A DNA stretch of 64,000 nt from Paenibacillus sp. DCT19 (GTDB taxonomy: Bacteria > Bacillota > Bacilli > Paenibacillales > Paenibacillaceae): the NCBI RefSeq assembly GCF_003268635.1, contig NZ_CP029639.1, positions 4,413,501 to 4,477,500 of the forward strand, written 5' to 3'. The notes beneath the pieces were generated by a model. That model made no database searches and was not told where the DNA came from. It worked only from the letters and a program-made list of their open reading frames with translations. Shown piece by piece: positions 35,545 through 44,628 of this stretch (the first letter of the stretch is position 1; the number at the start of each line of letters is the position of its first letter). The position numbers were made by a program, and so were the translations under genes.

Positions 35545-35900
35545 TTATATTACCCCTATTAATTTCAATGTTTCTGCTACGGATTCTATCCCCTAACAAT
35601 ACGCCTGTCAACTGACCTATCTGTGATGCTTTGAAATCGGTTTACTGTCCCCCATCGTGGATATCCTCGAAGGAATCTGTATTCCATTACCTTCTTTACT
35701 CCATCATCTTGAATGAGATTGACAGCCATTTCCACAGCATCAGCTTTTTGATGATACTCGACTTTGACCAACTGTTCTTTTTCAGTGAGATGTGGGCGGT
35801 TATCCAATGCACTGGCCGTCTGTCTCATGCGTACATAGCGTTTCAGCATACTATGAGCCGCTTCATAGTCCGTTCTATCCGCTTTTGGAAATAACTCCAT
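35545..35900 (-). pseudogene. Late transcription regulator-like protein, C-terminus frameshifted
   Basis: As read, 104 residues from ATG 35900 ending RSVDRRIVRG at 35586. Restoring C4 at 35590-35593 to C5 extends it by IESVAETLKLIGVI to a stop at 35545 (118 residues). Central helices and the end (VMEYRFLRGYPRWGTVNRF, ITDRSVDRRIVRGIES) look like the sigma-like DNA-binding part of ArpU/RinA-type late regulators. It lies just before the gene-poor region that precedes the late genes, the right place for that role. Confidence 0.7.
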
Positions 35901-36225
35901 TTGGATGATCACCGCCCCCATGCTCTGCACCCTCTCCTAATCGTTCCTTTAGTCTCTTGTTTTCCACATAAAGTAGGGTAGCTTCTTTCTGCCAGTATGC
36001 AACAGATCCGGTGAGGGAGAGGATTTCAACCCGCTGAATCTCTGCATGATCTGAAAATTCCTTATCCTGACTGTATAATGCCTCTCTGTTGCTATCAGCC
36101 AACACTTTGAACTTATCGAGCTGAAGGAGTACCGCGCAGAACAATTCGTAATCTGATTCGCTGAATAGTTCCCTTGCTAGGCTGTCCAGTTTGGCTTGTG
36201 CGGCTTCTAAAGTCGGTGCTGTCAC
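35875..36225 (-). CDS. Helical phage protein
   Basis: 116 residues from a GTG at 36225 with AAGGGGTGG upstream. Helical with a C-terminal coiled coil (QKEATLLYVENKRLKERLGE), then a Gly/His-rich end overlapping the next start. P27-linked in some phages, but unrecognised here. Confidence 0.65.
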   Translation of the reverse strand: MTAPTLEAAQAKLDSLARELFSESDYELFCAVLLQLDKFKVLADSNREALYSQDKEFSDHAEIQRVEILSLTGSVAYWQKEATLLYVENKRLKERLGEGAEHGGGDHPNGVISKSG

Positions 36226-36415
36226 TTTGCCACCCCTTAGACTGCTGAAGTCGTCTATACTCAACCTCGGGAATCTGATTTATGATTACTTTAGGGTTAG
36301 TCCTCTTCCTATCCGATATATCTGCAATCGCTCTGGCTGGATGGCTACTCTCAAATAGTTCCACCACCTTGCCACGAAGCACACTCTTAAAATATCGTAC
36401 TCTCACTTCCGCCAT
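36222..36415 (-). pseudogene. Small phage protein, end frameshifted
   Basis: From ATG 36415: MAEVRVRYFKSVLRGKVVEL to IINQIPEVEYRRLQQSKG. As written it runs on in an unlikely frame to 36113, deep into the next gene. Restoring C4 at 36233-36236 to C5 ends it after SKGVAK with a stop (TGA) overlapping the next GTG, the usual phage arrangement; 64 residues. Function unknown. Confidence 0.65.
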
Positions 36416-36560
36416 CGTCTGTACCTCCATCACACATCGTTACATGCTCAAAATATAAATCTGAGTCGTCCAGCTCATCATCATCTATCCTGGTAATCTC
36501 GAATACCTTCTGACAGACTGGACACTCTACTATATCCCCCAACTCAAACTCGATAATCAT
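36387..36560 (-). CDS. Small CxxC phage protein
   Basis: 57 residues; ATG overlaps the preceding stop. Very acidic, with CPVC at 13-16 and a third Cys at 43, a possible metal site. Translationally coupled. Unrecognised. Confidence 0.65.
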   Translation of the reverse strand: MIIEFELGDIVECPVCQKVFEITRIDDDELDDSDLYFEHVTMCDGGTDDGGSESTIF

Positions 36561-36856
36561 CACTCTAAATCAATGGAATCAGGAGCTTTACCTTCATCCA
36601 ACTCACCGTAACTGTCCGCTAAATCCATTTCGTAATACTCACAAATAACTTTTATGCCTTCCGCAACATAAAATTGTTTATTCTCAATGACCTTTTGTTC
36701 ATTCGTCTTTTCCAAGCAATATATCAACCTGTCGATGAATTGTTTTTGTTGGTTTTTGACTTCATCGACATTCCTCATCAAATTTTCATATAAGTCCGCA
36801 TTACGTTTGATAGACTGGAAACTTTCGTAATCAAGCGTTACAGTAGCGTTGTTCAT
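36560..36856 (-). CDS. Coiled-coil phage protein
   Basis: 98 residues; helical (NADLYENLMRNVDEVKNQQK, then QFIDRLIYCLEKTNEQ) with an acidic end. Start overlaps the preceding stop. Unrecognised. Confidence 0.65.
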   Translation of the reverse strand: MNNATVTLDYESFQSIKRNADLYENLMRNVDEVKNQQKQFIDRLIYCLEKTNEQKVIENKQFYVAEGIKVICEYYEMDLADSYGELDEGKAPDSIDLE

Positions 36857-37269
36857 TGATTACCCTCTCCTTCTCGACACACGGTCAAGCTATCAATCGG
36901 TTTCCAATCTACCAAGGAAATAAGCATTTTCATGTTTTTGGCAATTGCTCTAAACATGAATCCATCTGTCGGAATACCTTCATAGTTTATTAACTTGCTC
37001 AGGTTCTTGGCTGCCACCAATGCAATACCGTAATGGCGTATGGTTGTCCATGCCTCTTCTAGCTCCTTGCGGAGCCGATCACGTTCAACACTCGCATACT
37101 CCATTGCTACCAACATATCCTCAAACTCGTTATCCGGATCCATCGTTAGCGGCGTTCCGTTCTCGCTTGACCGCACAAACATAACCCGATCCTCTTCAGC
37201 CCATAGCAGATGTTCTCCGTTCGGTAAATCAAACACCTTATATCCGTTCACATCTCGTTTAATACTCAT
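36853..37269 (-). CDS. Hypothetical phage protein
   Basis: 138 residues from ATG 37269, chosen for GGGGAGGAAG upstream. Short beta-rich N-terminus (VNGYKVFDLPNGEHLLWAEE, DRVMFVRSSENG) then a coiled coil (AMEYASVERDRLRKELEEAW). Unrecognised. Confidence 0.65.
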   Translation of the reverse strand: MSIKRDVNGYKVFDLPNGEHLLWAEEDRVMFVRSSENGTPLTMDPDNEFEDMLVAMEYASVERDRLRKELEEAWTTIRHYGIALVAAKNLSKLINYEGIPTDGFMFRAIAKNMKMLISLVDWKPIDSLTVCREGEGNQ

Positions 37270-37645
37270 GACTGTTCTTCCTCCCCACTGGTTTGAAATC
37301 CCCGATGTCATCCCCACATGACCCCTTATACACGTCACGGTCATGATCCCAGCAGGTACGACACATCTTTTTACCAATAGCAAAGTCATTAAAGTGTGGA
37401 TGACTCAATTCAGCAACCACCTCGCCGCACCAGTCGCATTTTCCGCCGCTTTTATACTCTGCCTTGATCTTGGTCACCTGTTCTTCTGAAAGCTCCACAG
37501 TGCCGATTACATCAGCCTCACCCATAACATCTAAATCAAACCTCTCAGGTAATCCTGTATAGCCGTCTGCTTTGAACCCTATTACATCATTCACGTTCAT
37601 ATCAATAACCAGTCTGTTATCTATCAGCACAAGATTTAATTTCAT
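37259..37645 (-). CDS. Zinc-ribbon phage protein
   Basis: 128 residues from ATG 37645. Cys pairs CDWC (about 75) and CRTC (about 103) with His residues between suggest one metal site (GGKCDWCGEVVAELSHPH, KKMCRTCWDHDRD). Unrecognised. Confidence 0.68.
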   Translation of the reverse strand: MKLNLVLIDNRLVIDMNVNDVIGFKADGYTGLPERFDLDVMGEADVIGTVELSEEQVTKIKAEYKSGGKCDWCGEVVAELSHPHFNDFAIGKKMCRTCWDHDRDVYKGSCGDDIGDFKPVGRKNSHEY

Positions 37646-37656
37646 AGGTATCCCCC

Positions 37657-38197
37657 TCACCATTCATTCCGTTCACGAATTGTTTTTAATTCAGCCTGAG
37701 TCAAAATTACTGTTGAAGGGTCATAATTGTCTTTGATGAATTGAACATCGTTACTCAACGGCAGAGAAGCCATGAATTTATAGTAACCCTCAATATCCAT
37801 TGCATCAGGTTCGGTAAGATCCTTGCGGATGAGAAGCATTGCATCAGACAATACAGTTGTATCAAGGTTCTCGTCCCCCAATCTCCGCATTCAATGCCAT
37901 CACTCAGGTAACGACCAGGCTTGTTCTTCGCTTTGAATGCTGTTGCTTTAATCACTGCCGGCCAATGCACCAGCCCCCTGTGATAAAAGTTGGCGTAACG
38001 TTCTCCGAATGCCAATGCAAGGATACAAAAGGTTGTTCCATCGCCATATTTAGAAATCACGTCCTGTGTGACGCCCACCTCGTTTAGTCGTGCAACAGTT
38101 TCAGGAGTTTGGTTTACCAAGATGTAAGCATCATCCCGCCGTTGCGTTCTTCCACTTCCAAACTATTAAGCACATCCAGGATCGCTTGATTGTTCAT
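37657..38197 (-). pseudogene. Hypothetical phage protein broken by two single-base deletions
   Basis: Three pieces in three frames read as one 180-residue protein: ILDVLNSLEVEERNGG, then DDAYILVNQTPETVARLNEV to LSDGIECGDWG, then DENLDTTVLSDAMLLIRKDL to the end. Restoring one base at 38135-38137 (C3) and one at 37875-37879 (C5) joins them. The ATG at 38197 follows AGGGAG. Family unknown. Confidence 0.72.
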
Positions 38198-38243
38198 ATT
38201 CATTCGCTCCCTATATTTAGATTAGAGGGGGATACCCTCCGCT

Positions 38244-38540
38244 TTAAATCCGTAACCGTTTATTCCTGTACTCAGCTCCCCATCCATCATCCTGCTTCGG
38301 GATATCGTTTGTAATATCAAGCATTTCCCGCTTGTACAATGAGGTGAAGCAGGCGGGGTCAACATCTATGACCGATTTCCCCCGACTGTTCAGACGGCGT
38401 GTGACTGGTTTATTTTCATAGCACCAAAGCCAATCTTCATCAACCTTATCGACAACCACCATTAGCCCTTTATTCAGCCCTTGGTTGACTCGACACACCA
38501 TCCCTGGCTCAAATTCCTCAAAAAAGAAGAAGAAGGTCAT
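38244..38540 (-). CDS. Hypothetical phage protein
   Basis: 98 residues: FEPGMVCRVNQGLNKGLMVV, then VDKVDEDWLWCYENKPVTRR suggests a small SH3-like barrel. An odd poly-Phe start comes from a TTC/TTT run, so the true start may lie later. Unrecognised. Confidence 0.62.
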   Translation of the reverse strand: MTFFFFFEEFEPGMVCRVNQGLNKGLMVVVDKVDEDWLWCYENKPVTRRLNSRGKSVIDVDPACFTSLYKREMLDITNDIPKQDDGWGAEYRNKRLRI

Positions 38541-38546
38541 AATTCA

Positions 38547-39512
38547 TCACAGTGTAGCTTTCATCCGGTCAATTAATGCCATGGTTGCATCCTTATACTT
38601 GGTATGAAGTTCTTCATCCGTTTTGCCTACGACATCCAGAGCGCCAAGCATATTATTGAATGCATCAGTCAAATTTTTGAAGTGAGCTTTGAATACTGCG
38701 GCTTCCTCGCCCAGCCCCTGAGCAACTTTCTTACGCAGTTCTTCCAACTCCGCAGTGATTGCCTTAGGAACTACCTCCACCTCTACAGTGGCAGGAACAA
38801 CGTCAATAGGCTTAGCCTTAAGCTCCTGTTCTAGCTGCTTAATTTGTGCCAGGGAATCAGCGTGCTGCTGTTGTGCCTTCTCCAACTCTTCTTGCAGTTC
38901 GGCAGCTCGTCCATCATCCTCACCGGATTCAGCTTTGGCCGCAGCAGCTTCCGCTTCTTCTGCCTGTTTTTTAAGATTCTCCACAATCAGTGCGTGGTCA
39001 GCCTGCTGAAGCTCCAATTTCTCCCGTAACTTCCGTTCCTTCTCCATTGCATCCTGAGCCTTCTTCAACTCTTTCTCCGCAGCCTTCTGAGCCTTTTCGG
39101 CATCCTTACGGGCTTTGACCGCCTCAGCCAGTTCACGAGTAGACATGCTATCTACATCGTTCTCTTGGACAAACGCCTCACGTTCCTCAGCAGGGATACC
39201 AAGCAAAGCAACTGCCTGTGTATAGCTCAAACTTCCAAGCGCTTGGGAGTCTGCGTTGTCACCAAAAAGTGTGAGCTGATCGGTACCGTACTCCTTGAAC
39301 AGTTTCATGAGGTTGTTCGCTGTAGATTGGGAATAATCAACCGAATCAGCAAGCCAATTCATCCAGGTCCCGTGTTCCATCATGTCCTTGGCTTCAGTTA
39401 AACGTCTGCCAATCTCAATTGAACCGTGAAGCATGATTTTCTTCGTTTGATCCTTAATGCTGTTAATCTCGATTGCTATTGTCTCAATGGTGCGGATGGC
39501 TAATTGGCTCAT
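38547..39512 (-). CDS. DUF3102 protein with long coiled coil
   Basis: 321 residues. N-terminal DUF3102 (about 5-110: IEIGRRLTEAKDMMEHGTWM, then SQSTANNLMKLFKEYG), a long charged coiled coil (about 125-250) and a C-terminal helical domain. DUF3102 proteins are common in phage early regions; function unknown. Its ATG overlaps the PcfJ stop. Confidence 0.85.
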   Translation of the reverse strand: MSQLAIRTIETIAIEINSIKDQTKKIMLHGSIEIGRRLTEAKDMMEHGTWMNWLADSVDYSQSTANNLMKLFKEYGTDQLTLFGDNADSQALGSLSYTQAVALLGIPAEEREAFVQENDVDSMSTRELAEAVKARKDAEKAQKAAEKELKKAQDAMEKERKLREKLELQQADHALIVENLKKQAEEAEAAAAKAESGEDDGRAAELQEELEKAQQQHADSLAQIKQLEQELKAKPIDVVPATVEVEVVPKAITAELEELRKKVAQGLGEEAAVFKAHFKNLTDAFNNMLGALDVVGKTDEELHTKYKDATMALIDRMKATL

Positions 39513-41081
39513 ACGGCTACCCCCTCGTTATTTTTAGATCCTCTAACATGACGTTGCTTTTTAACTACAAGCTTAGTCGCAACAAAATTATCAACAAATG
39601 CCTTGACTTCATCAGTCATACTGCAATTTTTGAACCCTCGACATTGCATGACCTTCCCCCTATGAGTTCCAATGTGTAAAATGGAACGTCTGGGCTATCG
39701 GATTTCCTAATGCACATGAGAATTTTCCGACCATCACCGTAACCCTCTGCATAACGCCCTACACAATGCTCCAATTTAATGCCCTCATCGTGCAACTCTT
39801 CCAGAGATACGATAGGACGGATTGAAACCCATCTTTTTGGAACATATACTTCTTTAGTCCCTTAGCGCGTCTCTGGATCTTTAAATCTATAGCCTTATCA
39901 TTTTTCAGCCTGATTCGTTTGGTTAGCTCGTTATGAGATTTATGAAGATCATTAGGGAACAAATAACGATCTTCTTCCAGACTCATGCCCAGTTCAACAC
40001 ATTGTTTTCTATAGTCGCGCCAGTCTGATAGCATGTTGTAAACACGCTCATCAACATAGTGTTCTTTTCTCATTTGTTTCAGGATGTACTTAACGACAAT
40101 ATCTTCAGATTCATGAGCGCATGCAGCCTTGTAATATTCCTTTTCATGCCCTCCGTATACTGCGCCAATCAACTTGGCATCCCTGAGAGTAACCGGGAGT
40201 GATTTCTTTCGAGCATATTGATAAAATCTTAGTTCGATCGGGCTTAACTCAATCTTAAAATCTCGGATCTCTCTCAATTCAACTTTGCTTAATCGTAATA
40301 CTTTCATTAGCGTGTTACCTTGCCAGTAGATTGCTCCATATGTCTGATCCCTGTAGAGTTTTGCCCAGACGAAATCCTTAAATCCTATTTTCGTCAGATA
40401 CTCCACACACGGATATCTGGCAGCTATGTCAAAAAACTCAACCATGTCACTTACATAATGGGGATTCTTGTATTTCGTATACTGATCCCAAGTTGAATAC
40501 TGGAATGGCGTCCCTTTTACTGCTCTCCTGATATTCGGAATTGACATAAATCTTGGACAGTTTGCTCCATAACGAGTGGCTATCTCGTCAAATGCCGACC
40601 CTACTTTGGAACGTATCCTTTCATAACCGAAGTACATACTTTTGCCTGGCTGGAAGACGTAATGCGAATTGGTACTGAACTCAGTTTCTACTTTGGTATA
40701 ATCGCCGCTGTAGTCTCTTCTAACTTCAATCACTCTAGCAACGATAGTTTCATTGTCTATCAATGACTTTTCATACCAGACAACTACCGCACGATCCATC
40801 ATGTATTTACGTCCAAGGCCAGCAGCCCTAACTTTGCATTTAGATTTACAGTGAGGACATTGGACTTCAAGAAGCTGTTTGTGTTTGAGCTTTGTTTCTG
40901 GAAAATGTTGCTTTTTGCAGTACGTACAGTATGCAGATTGAATTCCTTTAGCGGTCTTAATAAACAAATACCGACTGCTCTTTAAAGCTGTTTCTGTCAC
41001 AAAGCGTGCAAGTGAACGACTTACCTTCACAGGAAAATGATTTATTACATCCCTAAATTCCACACGTTGTCCCGCCGTCAT
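39509..41081 (-). pseudogene. PcfJ-like protein broken by two single-base deletions
   Basis: Relative of PcfJ of conjugative plasmid pCF10. N-terminal part has zinc-ribbon CTYCKK...CPHCKS (about 52-80). As read it stops at 39759. Restoring one base in T3/C3 (39853-39861) gives VPKRWVSIRPIVSLEELHDE and the PcfJ hallmark EHCVGRYAEGYGDG; restoring C5 at 39656-39660 to C6 gives the end KVMQCRGFKNCSMTDEVKAF. The stop then overlaps the DUF3102 start (524 residues). Confidence 0.85.
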
Positions 41082-41415
41082 AATAGTTCGTCCAATCTGA
41101 CCTCAAACCGCGAAACCTTTTGCTCCACCGGTGGGGGCTGACTGCTTCAAGGCCGAAATACTTAAGTACCACCGCATAACCTTCATCATCAGTAAGCATC
41201 GCCATACCGTTAGCCCCAGCCTTTTTCCTAGCTTCTGTCTGCATAGCAAGCAAACTTTTGGCAATAGTCTTGTCAGCGGCCGCAACCTGATCCGCAGAAC
41301 CAGGGTTAGCCTGAAGGTGTTTAATCAAGAAATCCCCAATCAACTTGATATACGCATTCGTACCTGTACCATCCATTTCAGCTTGTAACTTAGCAATTGC
41401 TGCCTCCATCTTCAT
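41053..41415 (-). CDS. PcfK-like protein
   Basis: 120 residues, upstream of and overlapping PcfJ, the order seen in pCF10. KLIGDFLIKHLQANPGSADQ, ADKTIAKSLLAMQTEARKKA and TDDEGYAVVLKYFGLEA match the PcfK layout. Function unknown; the pair is widespread in Firmicute phages and conjugative elements. Confidence 0.8.
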   Translation of the reverse strand: MKMEAAIAKLQAEMDGTGTNAYIKLIGDFLIKHLQANPGSADQVAAADKTIAKSLLAMQTEARKKAGANGMAMLTDDEGYAVVLKYFGLEAVSPHRWSKRFRGLRSDWTNYYDGGTTCGI

Positions 41416-42014
41416 CCTCCATTCAATTCATTTCTCCGCTTAACCCAAGCTAATGCTCTATCATTACCAGTGTTTTGGAGTACATAAGAAACTCCTTCAG
41501 GCACCATAATATCCTGCGCTACTGTCAACATTCCGAAATCAGTCCGTATTTCGCTATCCGCCGCAATCGGATCAAAGGGGGAAATGACAAGCTTGAGCCG
41601 ATCCAGCGTATATCCCTGATTAATTAGCGATTCCACAGCCCTATCTATCCTGGATCTCATCCCATATCCCGCATATGATTGGCGTAACTCAATAGCAGTA
41701 CGCTCTAATTCGGTGAGTTTGTCCTCCTCTAGCTGTTCAAACGCCCGAGAAAACAGGGGCATATATCGGAACTGATCCTTTGTCTTAGCTGCATAAATAT
41801 ATCCTGCTGGAGGTTCGTCATCCGCCACGGCCGCGCCCAGCTCCCCGCAACGTTTAATCCCTAGCAAGATATCGCCGATTGGACGCTCCATGTTCCAACG
41901 TCCTCCCCAGACCCACTCGCCGCTGACTTCATCCTTCACCTGACGCGGTACAAAAACAGGTATTCCCCTGCTTGCCACTTCTAGCTTGTTCAACCAACGG
42001 TGTAGTGGGTTCAT
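41412..42014 (-). CDS. Hypothetical phage protein beside the replication initiator
   Basis: 200 residues, soluble. N-terminal WGGRWNMERPIGDILLGIKR, middle LERTA-IELRQSYAGYGMRSR, C-terminal domain from about 125. ATG overlaps the initiator stop by 4 bases, so it is coupled to replication genes. Unrecognised. Confidence 0.68.
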   Translation of the reverse strand: MNPLHRWLNKLEVASRGIPVFVPRQVKDEVSGEWVWGGRWNMERPIGDILLGIKRCGELGAAVADDEPPAGYIYAAKTKDQFRYMPLFSRAFEQLEEDKLTELERTAIELRQSYAGYGMRSRIDRAVESLINQGYTLDRLKLVISPFDPIAADSEIRTDFGMLTVAQDIMVPEGVSYVLQNTGNDRALAWVKRRNELNGG

Positions 42015-43143
42015 GGTCGTTCACCTGTCTTTGCGGCCTGAGAAGCCTGAGCCTGACGCATCAATTCAGCAAATTCCTCTTCCGAGGGGCCGTCTTCCGG
42101 GTTTGAACTCTGCTGTACGATAGGAATCGGTGTTTTCCCGCTCTTGCCGCCCCCGCCGCCGGAACCCTTCCGACGTTTTGCCTTATCCTCATGCATCACC
42201 AAAACCAATTTCAAAAACTGTTCACGGAATGTACTGCCTGAAAGCACATTAATTCTCCAAAACGAATGAGAAGGTAGCCATTCCATCACATCAAAAACCA
42301 AACGTTCGTCTTCTTGCTCATCCACTTCGAACAGCAGCCGGAAACTATCTGCCCAAACTTGCATATTTGATCTTTTCACCAAATGGGCTACATTCGCTTC
42401 TTCAGCAAAACCATCAATTTTCTCTTTCAGGTAATTTGCCATTTTTAGGTAAGGGCTGTCCGGTTCGTATACCCGCTTTTTCCGAGTTCCACTTTTTCCG
42501 GTTTTACCTTTCCTACTTTTTCCAGATTTTCCACCTTGCTCTTCCGGCTCCGTTTCATTTTCGGACGTCGCTTCGGATTTCGGTTCTTGTTCTGGATTTT
42601 GATTTTGGTCTTCATGTATTTCTTGTTGTGAGGTCTTTTCTTCTTTAAATAATTCTTTATCTAAATCTATATCTAATTCTTTATATACCGGGACAGGGGT
42701 AGACGTCCCTCATTTGTCCCCGGGATGTCCGTAGGGATGTCCCCGGGGACATAAGTCTTTCCCGCTGCTTCTGCTGCCTTCTTGGCCGCAGCATTTTCAC
42801 GCTGTTTCGCCTTTTTAGCAGCAGCCTTTTTCCGGCTTTCAAGAACCTGTCCACCAATGTTGTGCCAGTTCAAAACCTCATATCCCTCAAGGGTTTTCCC
42901 TACATATTTCGCTTCGACTAATGCATCAAAGAACTCTTTTGGATCACCGTCATAATGAGCCGCTTCAGCCAAGTCTATTGGCTCGAATTCGCTTATGTTT
43001 CCGTCAGGTGCCCAATCCATTGCCCACCACCAAATCATGTGTAGCGTCCCCACTGCACGGGGTACATCTAGCCCTGTCAAACGACAGAATTTCTTTGTTT
43101 GGGGGTCTCTATCAGTCGCCTGATAACTCTTAATCCATAACAT
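42011..43143 (-). pseudogene. DnaD-like phage replication initiator, frameshifted (probable sequence error)
   Basis: N-terminal winged-helix domain (SYQATDRDPQTKKFCRLTGL, FFDALVEAKYVGKTLEGYEV), basic linker with DIP repeats, then in another frame VPVYKELDIDLDKELFKEEK and the conserved C-terminal replisome domain (YEPDSPYLKMANYLKEKIDG, MQVWADSFRLLFEVDEQEDE, HSFWRINVLSG). Restoring G4 (plus strand, 42696-42699) to G5 joins them, 377 residues. Such proteins load the host helicase at the phage origin; the DIP-coding repeats may be that origin. Confidence 0.85.
42692..42752. repeat. Palindrome/iteron cluster A, possible replication origin
   Basis: TGTCCC/GGGACA units at short spacing, with the perfect 16-bp palindrome ATGTCCCCGGGGACAT at 42737-42752. 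It lies inside the initiator gene and encodes its DIP repeats. Origins within the initiator gene are common in Gram-positive phages. Confidence 0.55.
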
Positions 43144-43188
43144 CTAGTTGTTCACCGCCTCCTGCAAATGGACTCATTCAGGACAGAC

Positions 43189-43265
43189 ACAAGACATCCC
43201 CAACATGTCCACCTTCTGTCCCCTATTTGTCCCCGGGGACATCCTAGGGACATCCAAGGGACAAA
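43189..43265. repeat. Palindrome/iteron cluster B, possible replication origin
   Basis: Non-coding gap upstream of the initiator, with at least six GTCCC/GGGAC units and the palindrome TGTCCCCGGGGACA at 43228-43241, the same core as cluster A. The initiator probably binds both. Confidence 0.55.
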
Positions 43266-43272
43266 GAGCGTC

Positions 43273-43665
43273 CTATTTCCAATAGTCTTTTCCCTCTCCA
43301 ACCGTGTAATAAATGAATAACTCCGCTTGCTTATTCGTTTTCCAAGCCCGTCCTTCACTTGTCTCATCAGCCCAGTTGTGACAGGTTCCTGTTGCTGTTT
43401 TGGGGCCACACAAGATAACAATATTCCACGGGGCTTTTCCGGTGCCGTATTGACTTGCATTAATCATGTGACACCGCTCGAATCGATATTTAGGTCTGCT
43501 GCATCCGCAACGTTCGCAACGCGTATACCCCGCCTCACCAGCACGTCTATAAGCCTCGTAATCAACCTTTTTGCTTATTGATGTGTGTTGTTTCTGGGTT
43601 TTCTTAAACCGTTTGTGGTTAGGCTTAGGGGCAGGATGGTACCCGAATTCAACCATGGACTCCAC
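43273..43665 (-). CDS. HNH-like nuclease (NinG-like) of the early region
   Basis: 130 residues; CERCGCSRPKYRFERCHMIN, then ASQYGTGKAPWNIVILCGPK and CHNWADE form an HNH/beta-beta-alpha-metal site. N-terminus basic. Possibly a recombination junction nuclease; the precise class is not certain. Confidence 0.75.
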   Translation of the reverse strand: MESMVEFGYHPAPKPNHKRFKKTQKQHTSISKKVDYEAYRRAGEAGYTRCERCGCSRPKYRFERCHMINASQYGTGKAPWNIVILCGPKTATGTCHNWADETSEGRAWKTNKQAELFIYYTVGEGKDYWK

Positions 43666-44098
43666 CTCCTGTTATATGCATTTCAATCCGCACCCGAAGG
43701 CGCAGCTCATAAATCTTTTCCTTCACAGAATTAAGCTCGTTCTTCCAATAAGCTTTTTGCTCTAAAGCATCAGCTTCTATCATGCGAAGTTCAGCAGTTG
43801 CACGAGCAGCCGCTACTTCCTTCTCGCCACGCTTTGCTGTAGCCCGAGCTTCAGCGTCAACGTTGTCACGCAATACATGAATCTTTGCGTAATCTCCTTC
43901 CTTCTGTGCGGAGACACGTCCCATAAGCGTATGTGCTTCTGTAAGCAAACGAATCATTTCAATCATCCCACCAGGAGAATCTTCGTCGTATTCTGTGGCC
44001 TCTTTTCGCAGGCGCTTTATATGCCTGATATACTCGTCCATTTGTTCCGCACTTGTACGTGAACTGAACACTTCACGGAGATAATCGTTAATGTCCAA
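43649..44098 (-). CDS. Coiled-coil phage protein
   Basis: 149 residues, almost all helix (HIKRLRKEATEYDEDSPGGM, RATAKRGEKEVAAARATAEL). Overlaps the HNH start by 17 bases. Unrecognised; co-transcribed. Confidence 0.68.
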   Translation of the reverse strand: MDINDYLREVFSSRTSAEQMDEYIRHIKRLRKEATEYDEDSPGGMIEMIRLLTEAHTLMGRVSAQKEGDYAKIHVLRDNVDAEARATAKRGEKEVAAARATAELRMIEADALEQKAYWKNELNSVKEKIYELRLRVRIEMHITGGGVHG

Positions 44099-44194
44099 GA
44101 CTTACCTCCTTGTGCTACAAAATAAAATTTGATATGATTGCCGTAATTATTTTTGCAAATCGTTTCACCGAATGACTACGCGGACCAGGCGTGG

Positions 44195-44503
44195 TCATTT
44201 CTCATTTATAAGTGCTTTGTGCTCTTTGAGGTGTCTATCATTGCAATATGTCAGTTTGCCAGCTTGTACATAACTTTCGCCATATTCGATCCGCCGGAAG
44301 CATAAAGGACAATTGCCGATATGACGTTTTGGCTTTTTCTTTCCCTCTTTTACAGTTGGTTCGCCTTCAGCACGCTGAAGCTCTACTTCTACTTCCTTGC
44401 GTACTACTTGGAGTTCACTAATCCGTTGAACATTTGTTTCATCAAGAATTTTCCTGCAGATTTCGTTATGCCGCTTACGCAGCTCCCTCCGTTGATTACT
44501 CAA
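44195..44503 (-). CDS. Zinc-finger phage protein
   Basis: 102 residues from a TTG with GGAGGTGAG upstream. Helical, charged N-terminus, then NCPLCFRRIEYGESYVQAGK and TYCNDRHLKEHK (a C2-CH site, about 70-95). Unrecognised. Confidence 0.68.
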   Translation of the reverse strand: MSNQRRELRKRHNEICRKILDETNVQRISELQVVRKEVEVELQRAEGEPTVKEGKKKPKRHIGNCPLCFRRIEYGESYVQAGKLTYCNDRHLKEHKALINEK

Positions 44504-44628
44504 TTCCTCACCTCCTTATAAAAGTCCATTCCCTTAAGTTCCAACACACCGTTGCATTAATGTTCCAGTACAATGTTGCCTGTCTAACAATTTCCTAAAA
44601 TATGCTAAACTGTTAGTGTCCTATCGTC

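Noticed and set aside
42011-43143. Programmed frameshift in the replication initiator
   Set aside because: Same one-base homopolymer loss as in unrelated host genes; error is the simpler cause.
43152-43460. 102-residue minus-strand frame overlapping the HNH gene
   Set aside because: Out of frame with a well-supported HNH-like gene and no ribosome site; it covers the palindrome cluster.
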